Below the pieces are notes generated by a model. The model was given only the letters and a program-made list of their open reading frames with translations. It was not told where the DNA came from and made no database searches. This document shows positions 10,901-22,965 of a stretch of 64,000 bases of DNA, one piece after another. Where the stretch lies: positions 2,232,001-2,296,000 of the forward strand of contig JAQSEB010000059.1 in assembly GCA_030063045.1 (NCBI GenBank). Direction: 5' to 3'. Origin of the DNA: Pratylenchus scribneri. Lineage: Eukaryota > Nematoda > Chromadorea > Rhabditida > Pratylenchidae. How positions within the stretch are numbered: position 1 is the stretch's first letter; each line of letters begins with the position of its first letter. Made by a program: the position numbers and the translations under genes.

Positions 10901-13900
10901 GATGAATTATAATGAATAAATTTCTTTCTCACTCACCAATCGAAGTACGCGTCGATAAAGTTGGCTGGCCGGATTCAGTTGAAGTAAGGAGCCGAGCACG
11001 GTGATTGCTTCCAATTTGACTTTGGATTTGCATTTGCCAACAGCCAATTGGACGGTCAATTCACATAATTGGCCAAATGCTGGAGAATCAGCACTCGGAT
11101 CGAGTAGTCGTTCCAAACAATGCAGCTGACCTTAATATAAAGGTGAAATTGCACAGATTGAAAATTCAAAAGGCAATTTTCGAATTTTAATTGGGATTAA
11201 TCTTTTCTTTTTCCCTATCTTCAAAAAATATAAACTAAATTATTTTGTTTTAATTTTCAAGGGTTTCCCGAAGTGAGATTTCTTTGTATTCTGAGCTTTT
11301 TTCTTGGATTACTTACCATCGTTGAGGAGCATTCGAAAAAGGATGAGCACTGGGCTTGGATCATTTTGGCGGGTGGAAATAATCTGGTATACGGCGTGCA
11401 AATTTACCAGAAATTGGTCCAGGAACTTAAAAATATATTATTATTGAAATTAAATATGATTTTTAAAACAAAGAGGTATACGGAACTAAAAATTTTTATG
11501 ATGAATTTAAATCAATTCTGAGTATTTTTGAATGTGAGGGAACTGCAGCTTAAGTCTTAAGATATTCTTACCCTTATTTTTCTATTAAATTTGTTGAAAA
11601 TGTGAAATTACCTGAATATCCTGTTTATGTGGTTTCAGGTAGTTGGCAATGGCCAAAAATGCATTTTCCCTGGTCCAGCCACAAACGCTCCCTTAAAATT
11701 GCGGTTTTAAATAAGATAGTGTATTTTTTCCCATTTACCAACCTGTGGAAAGCACAAATCCCGTCAATGCATTCAGGCCATATTTGGGTGAACCGAGCAG
11801 GGCGGAAAGTCGGCCAAATCCTCTCGATTGGCGCCAATCAATCAAATGGAATTCACTGTCGCCCGTTCCTTCGTCATTTCCATTCACGGTGGTCGGTAAT
11901 GTTTCTTCCTCCGAAGTAATTGCTATTGCTTCTTTTTCTGTTGTTGACACATCCCGAGGTGTTGTATGGGCCGAAATGTTTGCAGTGGAATCGGCGGTGG
12001 TGGATGTTGTGATGAGGAAAGTGCGTTGAAGCAATTCAAATTCATTGATTTGCCGGTGGAGTGGATGTTCTGCGCCCAAATCGATCAAATGGGCAAGAAC
12101 GATGCTGGCTTTCTAAAAATATTATCCAATTAATCCAACAATATTTTACTTGAAGCTATTTATAAAATAATTAGTAAAGAAAAAAAGCGATTAATTTTTG
12201 ATAAAATTAATTCGAGAAAAATTACTAAATGTTATTATTATATTTTCAAATTAATCCGGGAAAAATTATATTTTTAAATTTCTAATAAAATAATGATTAG
12301 TATTCAAATGTGCACTAACCTCTCTTAGATCATCAATTGATTCACATGCTCGTTCAACAATTTTGCCAATGGACAAATCCAAAAGTTGGCCATGTTCTTC
12401 AATGGCCGGAATTGATTTTTCGTAAGCAAGTGGAAGTAACTTTTCCATTGCCAAAATGGCAGCCCGTCGAGCAAACCGGCCAATATTTCCATTGGTGGTG
12501 GCCGTATAATCGTCGGCGGCATGGCAAAGGCATCGAATCAGATCGGGCAAAGCAACCAAATGAATAATTTGGTCGGAAGTTGTCAGCAATTTGCAAATTG
12601 TTTCAATGGCAGCCACCCGAGCGAAAACCCATTTTGGAGTGTTGACACTGTCAAATGAAAATATTTAAAATTTTTATAAGAAAGAATTCTTACTCATAAA
12701 TAACGCTAAACAATTTTTGGATGAGCATTTGGCCAAGAGTTGATCTCATCTCAGTTTTCATCGCATTTTCTTCCTCAAACGGAGATTCGACTAGAAGAAA
12801 TTCGGCGTGTAAATAGCCAAGAGGGATAATGCTGGAACATCTGGCAGATTCACTTTGGGAAGGTCGATCAATCTATTTTTTGAATTTATTTAAATTTAAT
12901 TTAAAATTGTAAAAACCTCAGGAAAATATTTGTTTTTCATCCTGGCCAAAAGCAATGGGAATCTCGGACCCTTGTAATATGCCATCAGGGCGGAGAATGC
13001 TTGGGCGGCCCATCCGGCCATTTTTGCATTTTGATCGCCCACAACCAAATCGAGAATGTCGTGGAATTGGGCCAACTTAAAATGAAGTGGTCTCGGATAA
13101 TTATGTCTTCAAAAATAAACCTCTTTATCATTCAATTCGTAACCAACTGTGCACATAGCCTGAATGAGTCGGCACAATGATTTTCCGATCAATGAGAAGC
13201 CGGTGGCCCGATGATTTCCAAGAGTGGAGGTCTGCTCAGAAATGGCCAAAAGGAGTTGTTTTCGATGAATATGGACTGTAATTTGATTTAATTTAAATAT
13301 ATAAAAAAATTCTAAACCATTATATTTGCCACAAAGTGTTTCCAAAAAGGCGGAGACGGCAAAGAAGGCGCCATGTTTTTCGGCAGGATTTTTAGAAGAC
13401 CGAATTCGGAGGCAAAGTTCAGGCAAAAGCTTCAAATTTATTATTTAAATTTTAATAAATTTTAATTAAAACTTCATTATATGAATATTCCATATCGAAT
13501 GGGACAAGTCGATGCAATGCTTGGGCGGCCAATTCCCGGATGGCCTCGTCCCAATGCCGCAATTTCAATGAGCACAAATGTTGGAGCATTGGACGAATAT
13601 ATTCAGGGAATTGGGCAATCTGAAAATTTCGAATTTTTATTGAATTTATGAATAATTTGACTTGGACTGAAAGTTCAAGGTAACAATGCCGAATTCGAGC
13701 CACTTCAGCGTAGTTGACAATTTGCAAAATTGGAATGCCGTGTGGGAATGAATCATTACGACCAACATTTTCCTTTAATAAAATTAAATGATTTTTAATG
13801 AAATGAATAAACCTGAAATGCGGCGCTGGCTGCCCTCCGAACATTCACTTCACGATCGAAGAGAGCCACTGCGAGAAGAGTCCCGGCCAAAGGTCGAAGA

Positions 13901-15770
13901 TGTTGTCGAAGAAGGGAGGCCTTGAATTATTTTTAAAAATTATTTAATAAAAATAAAATAAATGCCTCATATGCCCTGGAGAATGCCCAGCAAATGTAGG
14001 AAGCGGCATCGCGAACATTCACAGCCAACATGAATGCCTGATGAGTCTGTTCAAAGACGAGGGCATGCCGCAAAACTGATGATATGACCTAGAAAAATTA
14101 TTTCATTTTTATAAATAATTTATTTGCAAATACAAACTTTTGGCACTTGGTCTGGCAAAAGACATCCGCGACGACAAAGCTCAGCCAGAGTTAAGCATCC
14201 GCCCATCCATGAACTTGATCCTTCCTCCATTTGGGCATCCTCACTGGGGAAACTGTCTTTCATGATGTTTGAAACCACTTCGGCGGCCATCTAAAAAAAT
14301 TAACTTACATTTTTGAATAAATTGCTCTAACCTCGAGTGGAATTCTTGCACATATCCGGGCCACACCTTTCGCCGCCGTCCATCGAACCATATTGTCCCG
14401 GTCGCGGATTTTCAGGAGTAATTCCCCAATCAGCATTTCCACTTCATCATAAGGAATATTCGCATCCATCTCATCTTCATCATTTTGTTCGAAATTGGAT
14501 GGTTCCGTTTTGGAAATATTCTTCTCATCCTGAGGCCGTAAATTGTCTTCCAATGATCGATGGCCGCAGCTATATCGCCAAGGTGCCAATTTTGGCCGGA
14601 GTAAAACGAGTGCAATTCTTTGTAACAATTTGGCAATCAAATCACGGACCAAAATGTTTTGGCAATTGGCACGATTGAAACTGAATAATTTGTATATTAA
14701 AATCAATAAGATTGGTGGCTTACCTTGGTGTTAATGAGCGCAATAATTGTTCGGCGAATGGTCGAATTTCATGTCGTTTTCCTATTTTAAGCAAAGCATT
14801 GGCCAATGTGAGTTGATTAATTAAATGCTTGCCACCATCCAATTCACTTTGGAATTCTTTGAATACTCGATTGAATCGTTCAAATCGAGGTGTGAGTGAT
14901 GGTTTATTGTCTGGGTTTCGAGTCAAAATTTGGGCCAAAAGATAAGGAACAACTTTCTGAAAAACCATAATTAATATTTTTATTTATTATTCAATTTACA
15001 AACCAATCCGCCATCCATGGTTAATTTATTCAAAAATGTGTCCATGCAATCAATTATTCGTTGTGTAATGGAATTGGTTGGTCCAACATCCAATTGTTTT
15101 TGTTGGTGTCGAGTCAAAGAGAATGGATTTTTGCATATTATCTTCAGCCAAATGACTAAAATATGCAGAATTTGCTTGTCAATGAAGGCAGTGGATGGAC
15201 AAGGCCCAGTCGGCATTGGAGCAGTGGCAAGTGTTTGTGCCAAATATTCCAGTGAAGTTAAAACTGGTTCGAGCATTTCTAGCTGAAAAAAGTATTCGAA
15301 TAGTTATCATAGAATTTTTACAAACATTGTGAGGAAGAAAACGCATCAGAAATTTGTAGCCTCGAACTGCACTCAAAATCCTGAGCCGAATAAGTGAAGA
15401 TTTGCTGAGCTGGTCGAGTTCAGTAAATGGTTTTTGTTTCTGCCATGTAATGTGTTTGATGAGTGCGTCGACGAGCTCAGCCAAAATTGGGTCCAGCAAA
15501 TGCGGCTCAATTCCATAAAGCTCAAGCAGCTTTTGGAAACGTTCGAGATTCTTCTGAAATAATCACATTAAAACTTAGCTTTAAAAAGAAAATAAAAAAA
15601 ACCTCATCGCTTGCCGGCTTCTGCAAGTCTGTTGGATATTGATCTATTAGAGAGCGGATCTCTGCCAAATGTGCTTCTTCCAATTTTATTGGAGTACAGC
15701 CAATTATGCATGAAAGCATATCCTCTTCAGAACTGTGTTTGTTCAAATTCCGTATATGATTGGAATTCAT
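7974..15770 (-). CDS. TBCD: Tubulin-folding cofactor D (HEAT-repeat beta-tubulin chaperone)
   Basis: Cytosolic chaperone that takes beta-tubulin from cofactor A and forms the supercomplex with cofactors C and E that releases alpha/beta-tubulin dimers; it also interacts with Arl2. About 20 exons on the minus strand align in order to the family. The first exon (15770-15603) has a clear ATG. Exon 2 carries KNLERFQKLLELYGIEPHLLDP, followed by AVRGYKFLMRFLPHN, LLRPKLAPWRYSCGHRSL, VRWTAAKGVARICARIP, FPHGIPILQIVNYAEVA, HWDEAIRELAAQALHRL, and near the end AADDYTATTNGNIGRFARRAA. The last exon (8210-7974) ends with an amphipathic LLSQTDWSAPGNAKI segment, as in vertebrate TBCD. The protein is alpha-helical repeat throughout, with no membrane segment. 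The final intron (10936-8211, 2.7 kb) is far longer than the rest because it holds a minisatellite and a transposon. Confidence 0.95.
8394..10335. repeat. Minisatellite of ~38-bp units in the last TBCD intron
   Basis: About fifty head-to-tail copies of a unit near CTTTCCGGAAAATGTTCGCC followed by AAACAAAATGTGTTTTTT. Variants lack one T (GTCGCC for GTTCGCC), have one A fewer, replace CTTT with ACTTT or CTTCC, or have ATAAAA for ACAAAA. The variants recur in the same order about every 184-185 bp (for example blocks near 8513 and 8697, and near 9479 and 9664), so five-unit higher-order repeats are present. Each unit contains the palindrome TTTCCGGAAA. Long open frames cross the array on both strands only because the unit lacks stops; they are not genes. 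Confidence 0.97.
10382..10838. mobile_element. Non-autonomous DNA transposon (MITE) with 8-bp target duplication
   Basis: The ends are inverted repeats: CATACATGCGCTGGGGGG on the left and, reverse-complemented, CATACATGCGCTTGGGGG on the right. Each continues into a long G or C run (20 G at 10394-10413; 23 C at 10803-10825). TTGTGGAT directly flanks both ends (10374-10381 and 10839-10846), which is an 8-bp target site duplication. The 457-bp body has no coding capacity. It carries several GGGTAGTA/TACTACCC motifs in both orientations and a GC-rich hairpin near 10575-10600. An 8-bp duplication suggests a hAT-type transposase mobilised it; that is inference. Confidence 0.85.
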
Positions 15771-16494
15771 TCTTTCTAATCAAAGTAAATAAATTGATTG
15801 GATCTATTAAAATTTATTTATTTGTTATTTATCTTAAGAAAATACTGATATAATACCAATAGAAAATCGTTGACATTTTGGTAAATTTTTATCATGTTTT
15901 ATTCAAATATAGATTCGTATATATAATTTCGGTTGATGATTGATCTCAATGTTGAAAAGTTTATGGAAAAGCAAATAAAGATGAATAAATGTTATCAATA
16001 ATGAAAATGTATATAAAATAAAATAGCCAAGTAATATAGGGCGGCAGTGAATGAATTTGTGTAAATGAATATCAATATAAAATAAAATTTGCAGCTCCGC
16101 AAAATATAATGAGGGAATTACAATAAAAATGGTAGGAACATAACATTGGTTTTTGGGATGGAATTATTAAAAATCCAATGGATGGAGAGGGCTAAGCAAA
16201 GCATGATGAATGAATATTTATTGATGAGGAGGGATTGATCCCAAAGTATTTTTGATGGAAAGAATTGATAAGAGGTATATGCTTTTGTGGACATCTTCAG
16301 GAATTATCAATGGTTGGATCGGAATTTGTTTTTTTGTTCATGTTTATTTAATTGCCAAAGAAAATTAAACCTTCCGATCCAACTCAGATATGTTACATCA
16401 CAAATGGAATAGGAATAATGAATGAAAGCATGTAGAAATTGGAAACTGGTCTTCTTCAATTACCCATCTCATCTCAAAGATCATCCTTCTTTCT
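15771..16494. other. Spacer between DOT1-like and TBCD genes
   Basis: About 720 bp of AT-rich DNA, 3' of the methyltransferase gene and 5' of the cofactor gene on the same strand. It would contain the TBCD promoter and the DOT1-like 3' UTR. I see no further gene in it. Confidence 0.6.
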
Positions 16495-19400
16495 TTATGG
16501 CAATCCTGCATGGCCTCCTCCTCCGGATCCCGGTGCAGGTACTTTACTCTCCACTTTGACGACCACATTTGTTGGTGGCGGTCCAAGGGCACAAGTGTTC
16601 GGTGGCAAATTCAGTGAAATGAATGGCGGTGAGCAACTCTCTCCAGGATGCAAGAATGTGCCAACACCAGTCACCGGCTTGGCAGAAGGCGAACTTGTTG
16701 GCGGTGTTTGAATGAGTTTGGAGGCGGAAATTTGGAGTCCAGTTGATGGTGATGAAAATGTGTTGGACGCCATTCCTTGTATGGCCAGTGAGACAGAAGA
16801 GGGCGTGAATGTGAAATGTTGTGGTTGTTGATGGATGCCGCCGATCCCAATGGAAGGACTCTGCACGGTTGGAGTCAGTGTGGCCATTGCTTGTCGGAAA
16901 TCGATTGTGGAGTTGCCCAAATTGTTGTTATTTCCACTCAGTGGTGTTCTCTTTCCATCCAAAATGGTCGCTGGCGTAGAAGGTTGATGATGAGAATTTG
17001 GTGTGCCACAAGGAGTTATGTTATTGGAAGGGTTGATAGCCACGGTCATTCCACCGCCATTTTGTAGTATTGATGCAGCCTGCTGTTGAGCCAGTTGCTT
17101 TTGGGCAGTGGAAAGAAAATTTTGCATTATGGCATTCTCGGCTTTCACCTGAAAATAGTAATAATTCAAAGATCTTAATAAAATTATTTGAATTGGCTTG
17201 CCTGGTATTCAATGCTGTTTGGAGGAGGGGCTCTTGCTGGCAACGGCTGGACTGTGGCAATCAATGGAGATTTGTTAATATCGGCCATTGAACAAAGGGA
17301 AGATGATGTCGTTGGAAGAGAAGATGAAGAAGTGTTCAAAGGCAATCCGCCATTTCCAATTGTCTTCTCTCGTGATGTTCGTTTTTCGCCGCTTCGTGAT
17401 TTTCGATCCTTTTCTGCTGATTTTGCAGCCGAATCCACTTCCAATGCCTTGGCCACAATATCCTAAATAGCATGGTATATAATTGATTTTTTAAATCGAA
17501 TAATATTTTCCAACCTTTTTTTTATGATTTTATCCAAAATTCAATTTCGTTTACCCCTTCACAATCCATAATAACCAAACATAGCAAAACTAAATCTTCG
17601 CCCACTTCGGAGTTTCCTCTCCGATTTACATATCAATTTGTTTTTTACATTTTCTTCTAACAACAAAGTTGATTCGCTTTTGCGTGATTTTAATGTTCGT
17701 TTTTTCTTATTTTCACTTATTTTATCTTCATCATTTTCCATTGATTTTTTATCGTAATTTTCCGCTAATAAATATTTTTTTGTAGGCATTCTTTCCACCA
17801 TTACTCGCTGAATAAACGGGATATTATATTTGTTTTGAATTCTTGGATTTTATTTATATTTAAAAATAGTATTAAATTTAATGCTACCTGAATTTGCCTC
17901 TCAATTTCTTCTTGCTTCTTCGGATCCTCCATCGTCTGTTGTTGTTGTTGTTTTTGGGCATTTTGCCCGTTCCGTTTGTTTCCACCGCCAGCCCGAGGAG
18001 GCCTTGGCTTGAATGGCTTCCTTGTCCCTGGAAGAGCGGCCACTTCGGCAACAACCTTTAATTAATTTATTATTAACAAAACAAAATGGAATAAAGACCT
18101 CCGCTACTGTGGATTCACGAGCAATTTGTGATGTGATTTCAGCGGATGCGGAAGAAGAGGGAATGGTTTGAGGGCAAGAGAAATTCTGGCTGACTTGATG
18201 CAAACTCAGACTATGCACAGAAGGTTGCGTATTGACTGCATTCGCATAATTCAACTAAAAATGATATAATATTAATATTTATTTAATTAAATTTCCAACC
18301 CCATGATTATTGGCGGTATGCGCCAATTCAGCAGCCACCGCTGTCACATTTGCACTGATATTCGTGTCGTTGACAGTGCCATTCACATTTGAAGTTCCTT
18401 TTGGACCATTTTTGTTATTCATTGTGTCCAAGGCGGCCAGAAAATTCTGTACACTCTGCCCATTGTTCTCAATTTGATTTTGGATTTGTTGTTGGGCACC
18501 AGATGAACAAAGTTGCTGTAGCGAGTTGGGCAGTGTTGGCTGGGTAGATGATGCCACTGGACTGTGCATAATGGCTGCAGCTGCAGCGGCCACCGGCGAC
18601 ATTTGGTGAACTCCATTAAGATTCATTGTGTTGCCATTGGCAATGTTTTGCAGTGCTGCAATCTCTTGAGGTGCGATGACGTTCAGCAATCCCAATGAAC
18701 TGATTTGATTTAGCAAATGTTGGGCGGCCAATTGTCTATTGTAATGTTCGCGCATCTCGTTAATCATCAACTCTAATTGATTGCTGACTGTTGCGGCGGC
18801 CTTAAAAATAAAAAATAATAATTATTAAAAATATCAGAAAACTCTTCCCATAAACCAATGGAAAGAAGTGAAAAATTGGCCTTAAAAACTTTCCAAATTT
18901 TTTAGCTCGATTCAAATCTATAACCCATTTCAAAATATTTTTTATCCGACCTGATTGACTTGTTGTGCAGCTTGAGCCTGTTGAACGACAGTTGCTGCTG
19001 CGGCAGCCACGGATTGTTGTTCCTGGGCTTGTGCAGCTGCTGCAGCCAATTGTGCCTGGGCGGCGGCAATCAACTGTTGCTGATGCTGTTGTTGGACGAG
19101 TTGTTGTTGTTGGAGTTGTTGCTGGTGTGCTATATGTTGATTGGTTTCGTCCTGCTGACTACATTCAGCTGCCAATGCGTCTATGTCCGCATCGAGAAGT
19201 ACAATTTCATTTTGCATTTCGGCCCATTTGTTGTCGATTTGTTTGCGTCTGTTCTGAATTCGTTTTTGCAATTCCGAAATGCGACTGCCATGTTCTCCAG
19301 TGGTTGATGGCCATGCAGTTCCATTCATTGATATTTCTCGTGGACGAATTCTACCGCTGCCAATTTCTGCTAATTCATCCACTGGCCGTTTCACCGGTGT

Positions 19401-22400
19401 TTGGTCGAAAATTGTTCGATAATTGTGAAATTGATCGGCAATTGGATCAGACTGTTGAGAGTGGAGAGAATCGTCATTTTTAACCATGGATGATTTTTGT
19501 TGATTGGTGGAATAGAATTCATCGAAAAAGTTCTCATAGACGCGTCGAAAACCATCTTAAAATTTGAAAATCATAAAAAATCATTTGGAGCAACCTATAA
19601 ATTTGTTCAATCCTGGATATTTGCTTGAATATTGTTGTTTTTGGACATCTAGATCTGGTTGGTTTTGATGCCGGATTGCAGATGATGAAGTAGATTTGGA
19701 TGGACCGGCTGCAGTATTTTCCAAATTGGGGAACGGCGGTGAAATGTCCATCAGAGTATTTTTCATCGAAGCACCGGAACCGGATAAGCACATTTTGGTA
19801 TTATTTTGATTTGCCATATCGGCCAGAATTGAAGCAGTGTCCATAGGTTTGCCCTAAATATTTATTTATTATTGAATAAATGGGCAAAAAATGCTCACAG
19901 ATTGAACGGCGCATGTCATCTGATGCATCAACTCAATCCCATCTCTGGCATCGTCTGAGAGGCGCGGCAGTTTAGGTGTGGTGTGCGAGCCCACTTTGTC
20001 GGTTTTCCTTGGTCGACCGCGTCCAGTGCCTCCCATAGATGAGGTGGTGGCACTCCTATCCTTTCTCTCATAGCTCCGTTTGGTGGATGCCCGTTTTGTT
20101 GAACTGGATTGTTGTTTGACCGGAGAGATTGGTTCTGAATTTAATGAATTTGGTTAAAATTTGTTATCGATTATTAGTTCAACTGACCGAACTTTGGGGA
20201 CGCAATCTCTCTGTTGCTCTCCAATGGCACAGTGACGGTTGCGGGTGTCGATTGGTTTTGGTTGGATGAAGTGCCAGCAATAGTGGAAGGAAATTCAATT
20301 GTTTTCATTTCTAATAATGGATTTATTGTTCCATTCTCTTCCATCATTTGATGTTTATGTTCTGCTGGTTCTATGCTTGGTATTGTCGCCATTTCGATTT
20401 CTTTTTCCACCAATATTGCAGCCCTATTTTCTTCCTTTTCAGTTTCAATTGATGGAATTGCATCCGTTGGTGTTGCGGCAACCGAAGTTGCTTGTCCAAC
20501 ATTTGCTGTCGTCGTCGTTGTTGTTGCCATTTCTGATGAATTTGTGCTGCTATTTGTCAATTGGCTGTTGGATGAGCCGGAAGTGGGTGCTGGTGTTGAG
20601 GTCCCGGTCGATGCATTTTCCGAAGATGAAGCGCTGCTCGTCTTTTGACCACCGCCTCTTTTCTTCTTCTTTTGCATTTCAAGATCATTCACATATTCAT
20701 TCCATTTTCGACGAGTGGTTGGACCATAGCTAAAAATTAAAAATTTTTGTTGTGATTTGAATTTTTTGTTTTTTTTAGTTTTTTAGCCTTTTACTAAATA
20801 AATTATGCCATTCTTTTCATATAGAGTGAAATTTTTGGTGTATTGAATATTTTGTGTGTTATGGGACCAATATAGAAAGACGAGGGTTGGTTGGCTAAAA
20901 AGTGAATGGATGGGGATAGGGAGGATGGTTCGATGCTTGCGCATCGGCAGCCCGAAATGGAAGCGAGCAATGGTGACGAATGACGATGGGCCAATAGCCA
21001 ACTAACACCAGCATAAAAGGATGGCGACAGCCGAAATCAATAAATCGCTAAGATATTTCCAGGAGTTTTGTCAAAGGAAATATTAGGGAAAGAAAAAGAA
21101 TGGAATGAAATTGATTTTGGCTGATTGTGGGAATGAGAAAAATAATGGGGATGAATAAGTTAGAACTTTTCTACCCGTTTTTGGTTTGGATTATTATTAT
21201 TGGTTTTAAACACAATTCCTATCACCCAATATAATTTATTTTTATTGTTTAAATGAACATACCGAACTGACCAAGCATCTTCTCCACTGCCATTGATTCG
21301 ACAATTTTCCGAAGATTTGTCGCGCATATTGCGGCCAACACTGGATTCCCTCGAATTGGATGCCTTGGAATTGGGCGTGGATGAGCGTCGACTGCCTGTG
21401 TCCGATGATTTGGCCCGAAGAGATGGATTGCGCAGTTGGAGGAAATAATTCTCCAATTTTGCTCGATTGATTGTGTGCAAATAGTAAGGAACATAAGCGG
21501 ATGTCCAGGAGCATGGATTCGGACATGGCTTCATCTCGGTGACGTCAGTTATCACCGAAATATCTAAGAATAGAAATTTGAGAATAGAATTGATAAATAA
21601 TTCATTTAATTCAGATTTAGGCCTATAGATTAATCAATTTTTAAATTTTTTTTGATAATTTTCTCCTATTTTTACCGCTCAGTTGCCGATCTGTAATTGC
21701 AGCGTTTTGTTTATTCACTGACACATATTCTTTGGTTGAGATTATTCGCGTTCCATCCCTCAAATCACTGAGCAATTCCCTCTTGATCCTCGTCTCCAAA
21801 TCGGATTTGAATGCATAATTGTTGATGAATATGATGGTGGCCTCTTCAATAATCAACTTCCGATGTTCTTCGCTCAAAAAATCTCCTTGCTTCAGTTCAA
21901 ATGGTTGGAATGGAAGGGCAAACCAATTCATCCATCTGAAATTCGGCATTTTTAAATATTCAAAGTAAGAGAATAAAAAATTGAATATATTATGCTTACT
22001 TTTTAAATTCAGTCTCAAGTTTTCGGCCAAATTTTGATGGCAATGGAGAAATTTCAATGCCAACCGCCTTTTGCACTGAGGTCATTCCGGCCATGTGCAC
22101 AACGAGCTGGCCCACACCACTTCCCAAGTCAACAAAAACATCCTTCTAAAAGAAAATTTAATTTCCTTCCATCGATCTTCTTCAATGATTTACCGAATCC
22201 GGCTTCAATTCCTCGATGATCATTTGCATTCGTTCATATGAGGTCTCGCCATAAGTTTGTGAAGAAAAAGCCTCATAATGCTTGTTCAGTGCCTTCTCAT
22301 TTTCAACCGCACGATTGTAGCACCGAGTGAGGATTTGATGGAAAAATTCTTTATGCCTAGGTTTTGAGGGATTCTCCTTCGGCTGGAATAAATTGTGAAT

Positions 22401-22965
22401 TTGGGTGCACATTTATAAATTACTTACATTTTGGGTTTTTTCCCTGACTGCTTTGTTGAACTTTTTGGCCAATGAACGAACTTGATCGTAGCTAAAAATC
22501 ACAAAATGTGTCTAATTATTCTATATATAAGAACTTTGTATGGTCCACAATTTCCAGTTTTGATTTGAGCGAAGGTATTTCCAACTCTGGGTAATGAAAA
22601 CAGGCGAACCTGAAGATTTCGATCGACTTTTATTAAAATAATAAAATTACTTACTTCACAAGCTCGATCACCTCTATGCCAATATTGTTCTTCTCTTTCT
22701 CACTCCAATGCCAATTTATTGGTTGTCCACCGACCGGGCTTGATAATCGAATTGGTTTCTTCTCGACATTTGCTTTTCCGGCTGCACCACCATCCATTTT
22801 TCCATGTCCATTTTCCTGAACTCCTCGATCTCGTTGCTCCTTCTCTTTTTTGCCATTGTTGTTGTTCTCTTTGAGGTTATTATTATTATTATTGCTGGTG
22901 CTGGCGATTGCGGTTGTACTGCTTTTTAATGATTTATTATTATTTGTAGCTATTTCTGTCTCCAT
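16495..22965 (-). CDS. DOT1L: DOT1-family histone H3 lysine-79 methyltransferase
   Basis: Nuclear enzyme that methylates H3K79 with S-adenosylmethionine. About 16 exons encode roughly 1,500-1,600 residues. The N-terminal third is the catalytic domain: a lead IRLSSPVGGQP, YGETSYERMQMIIEELK, the SAM-binding DLGSGVGQLV, FKKWMNWF, GDFLSEEHR, INNYAF, the PCSWT motif, and YYLHTINRAKLENYF. Behind it lie a KR-rich patch (KKKKRGGGQK), an AT-hook-like GRGRPRK, a coiled-coil region (ISELQKRIQNRRKQIDNKW) running into Gln/Ala tracts (about 19140-18955), and a long Ser/Thr/Pro/Asn-rich tail. I place the start at the ATG at 22965. An AG acceptor just upstream (about 23004) could be a trans-splice site or join a 5' exon, so the true N-terminus may differ. 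Confidence 0.93.
17559..17813 (-). other. Possible alternative terminal exon of the DOT1-like gene
   Basis: Inside the intron at about 17888-17466, a TTTATTCAG acceptor (near 17814) opens a frame in phase with the upstream exon. It encodes about 84 residues rich in Lys, Glu and Ser (starting RVMVERMPTKKYL) and ends at a stop at 17559. Skipping it also preserves the frame (IERQIQ joined to DIVAKALEV), and I take the skipped form as the main product. Confidence 0.3.
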
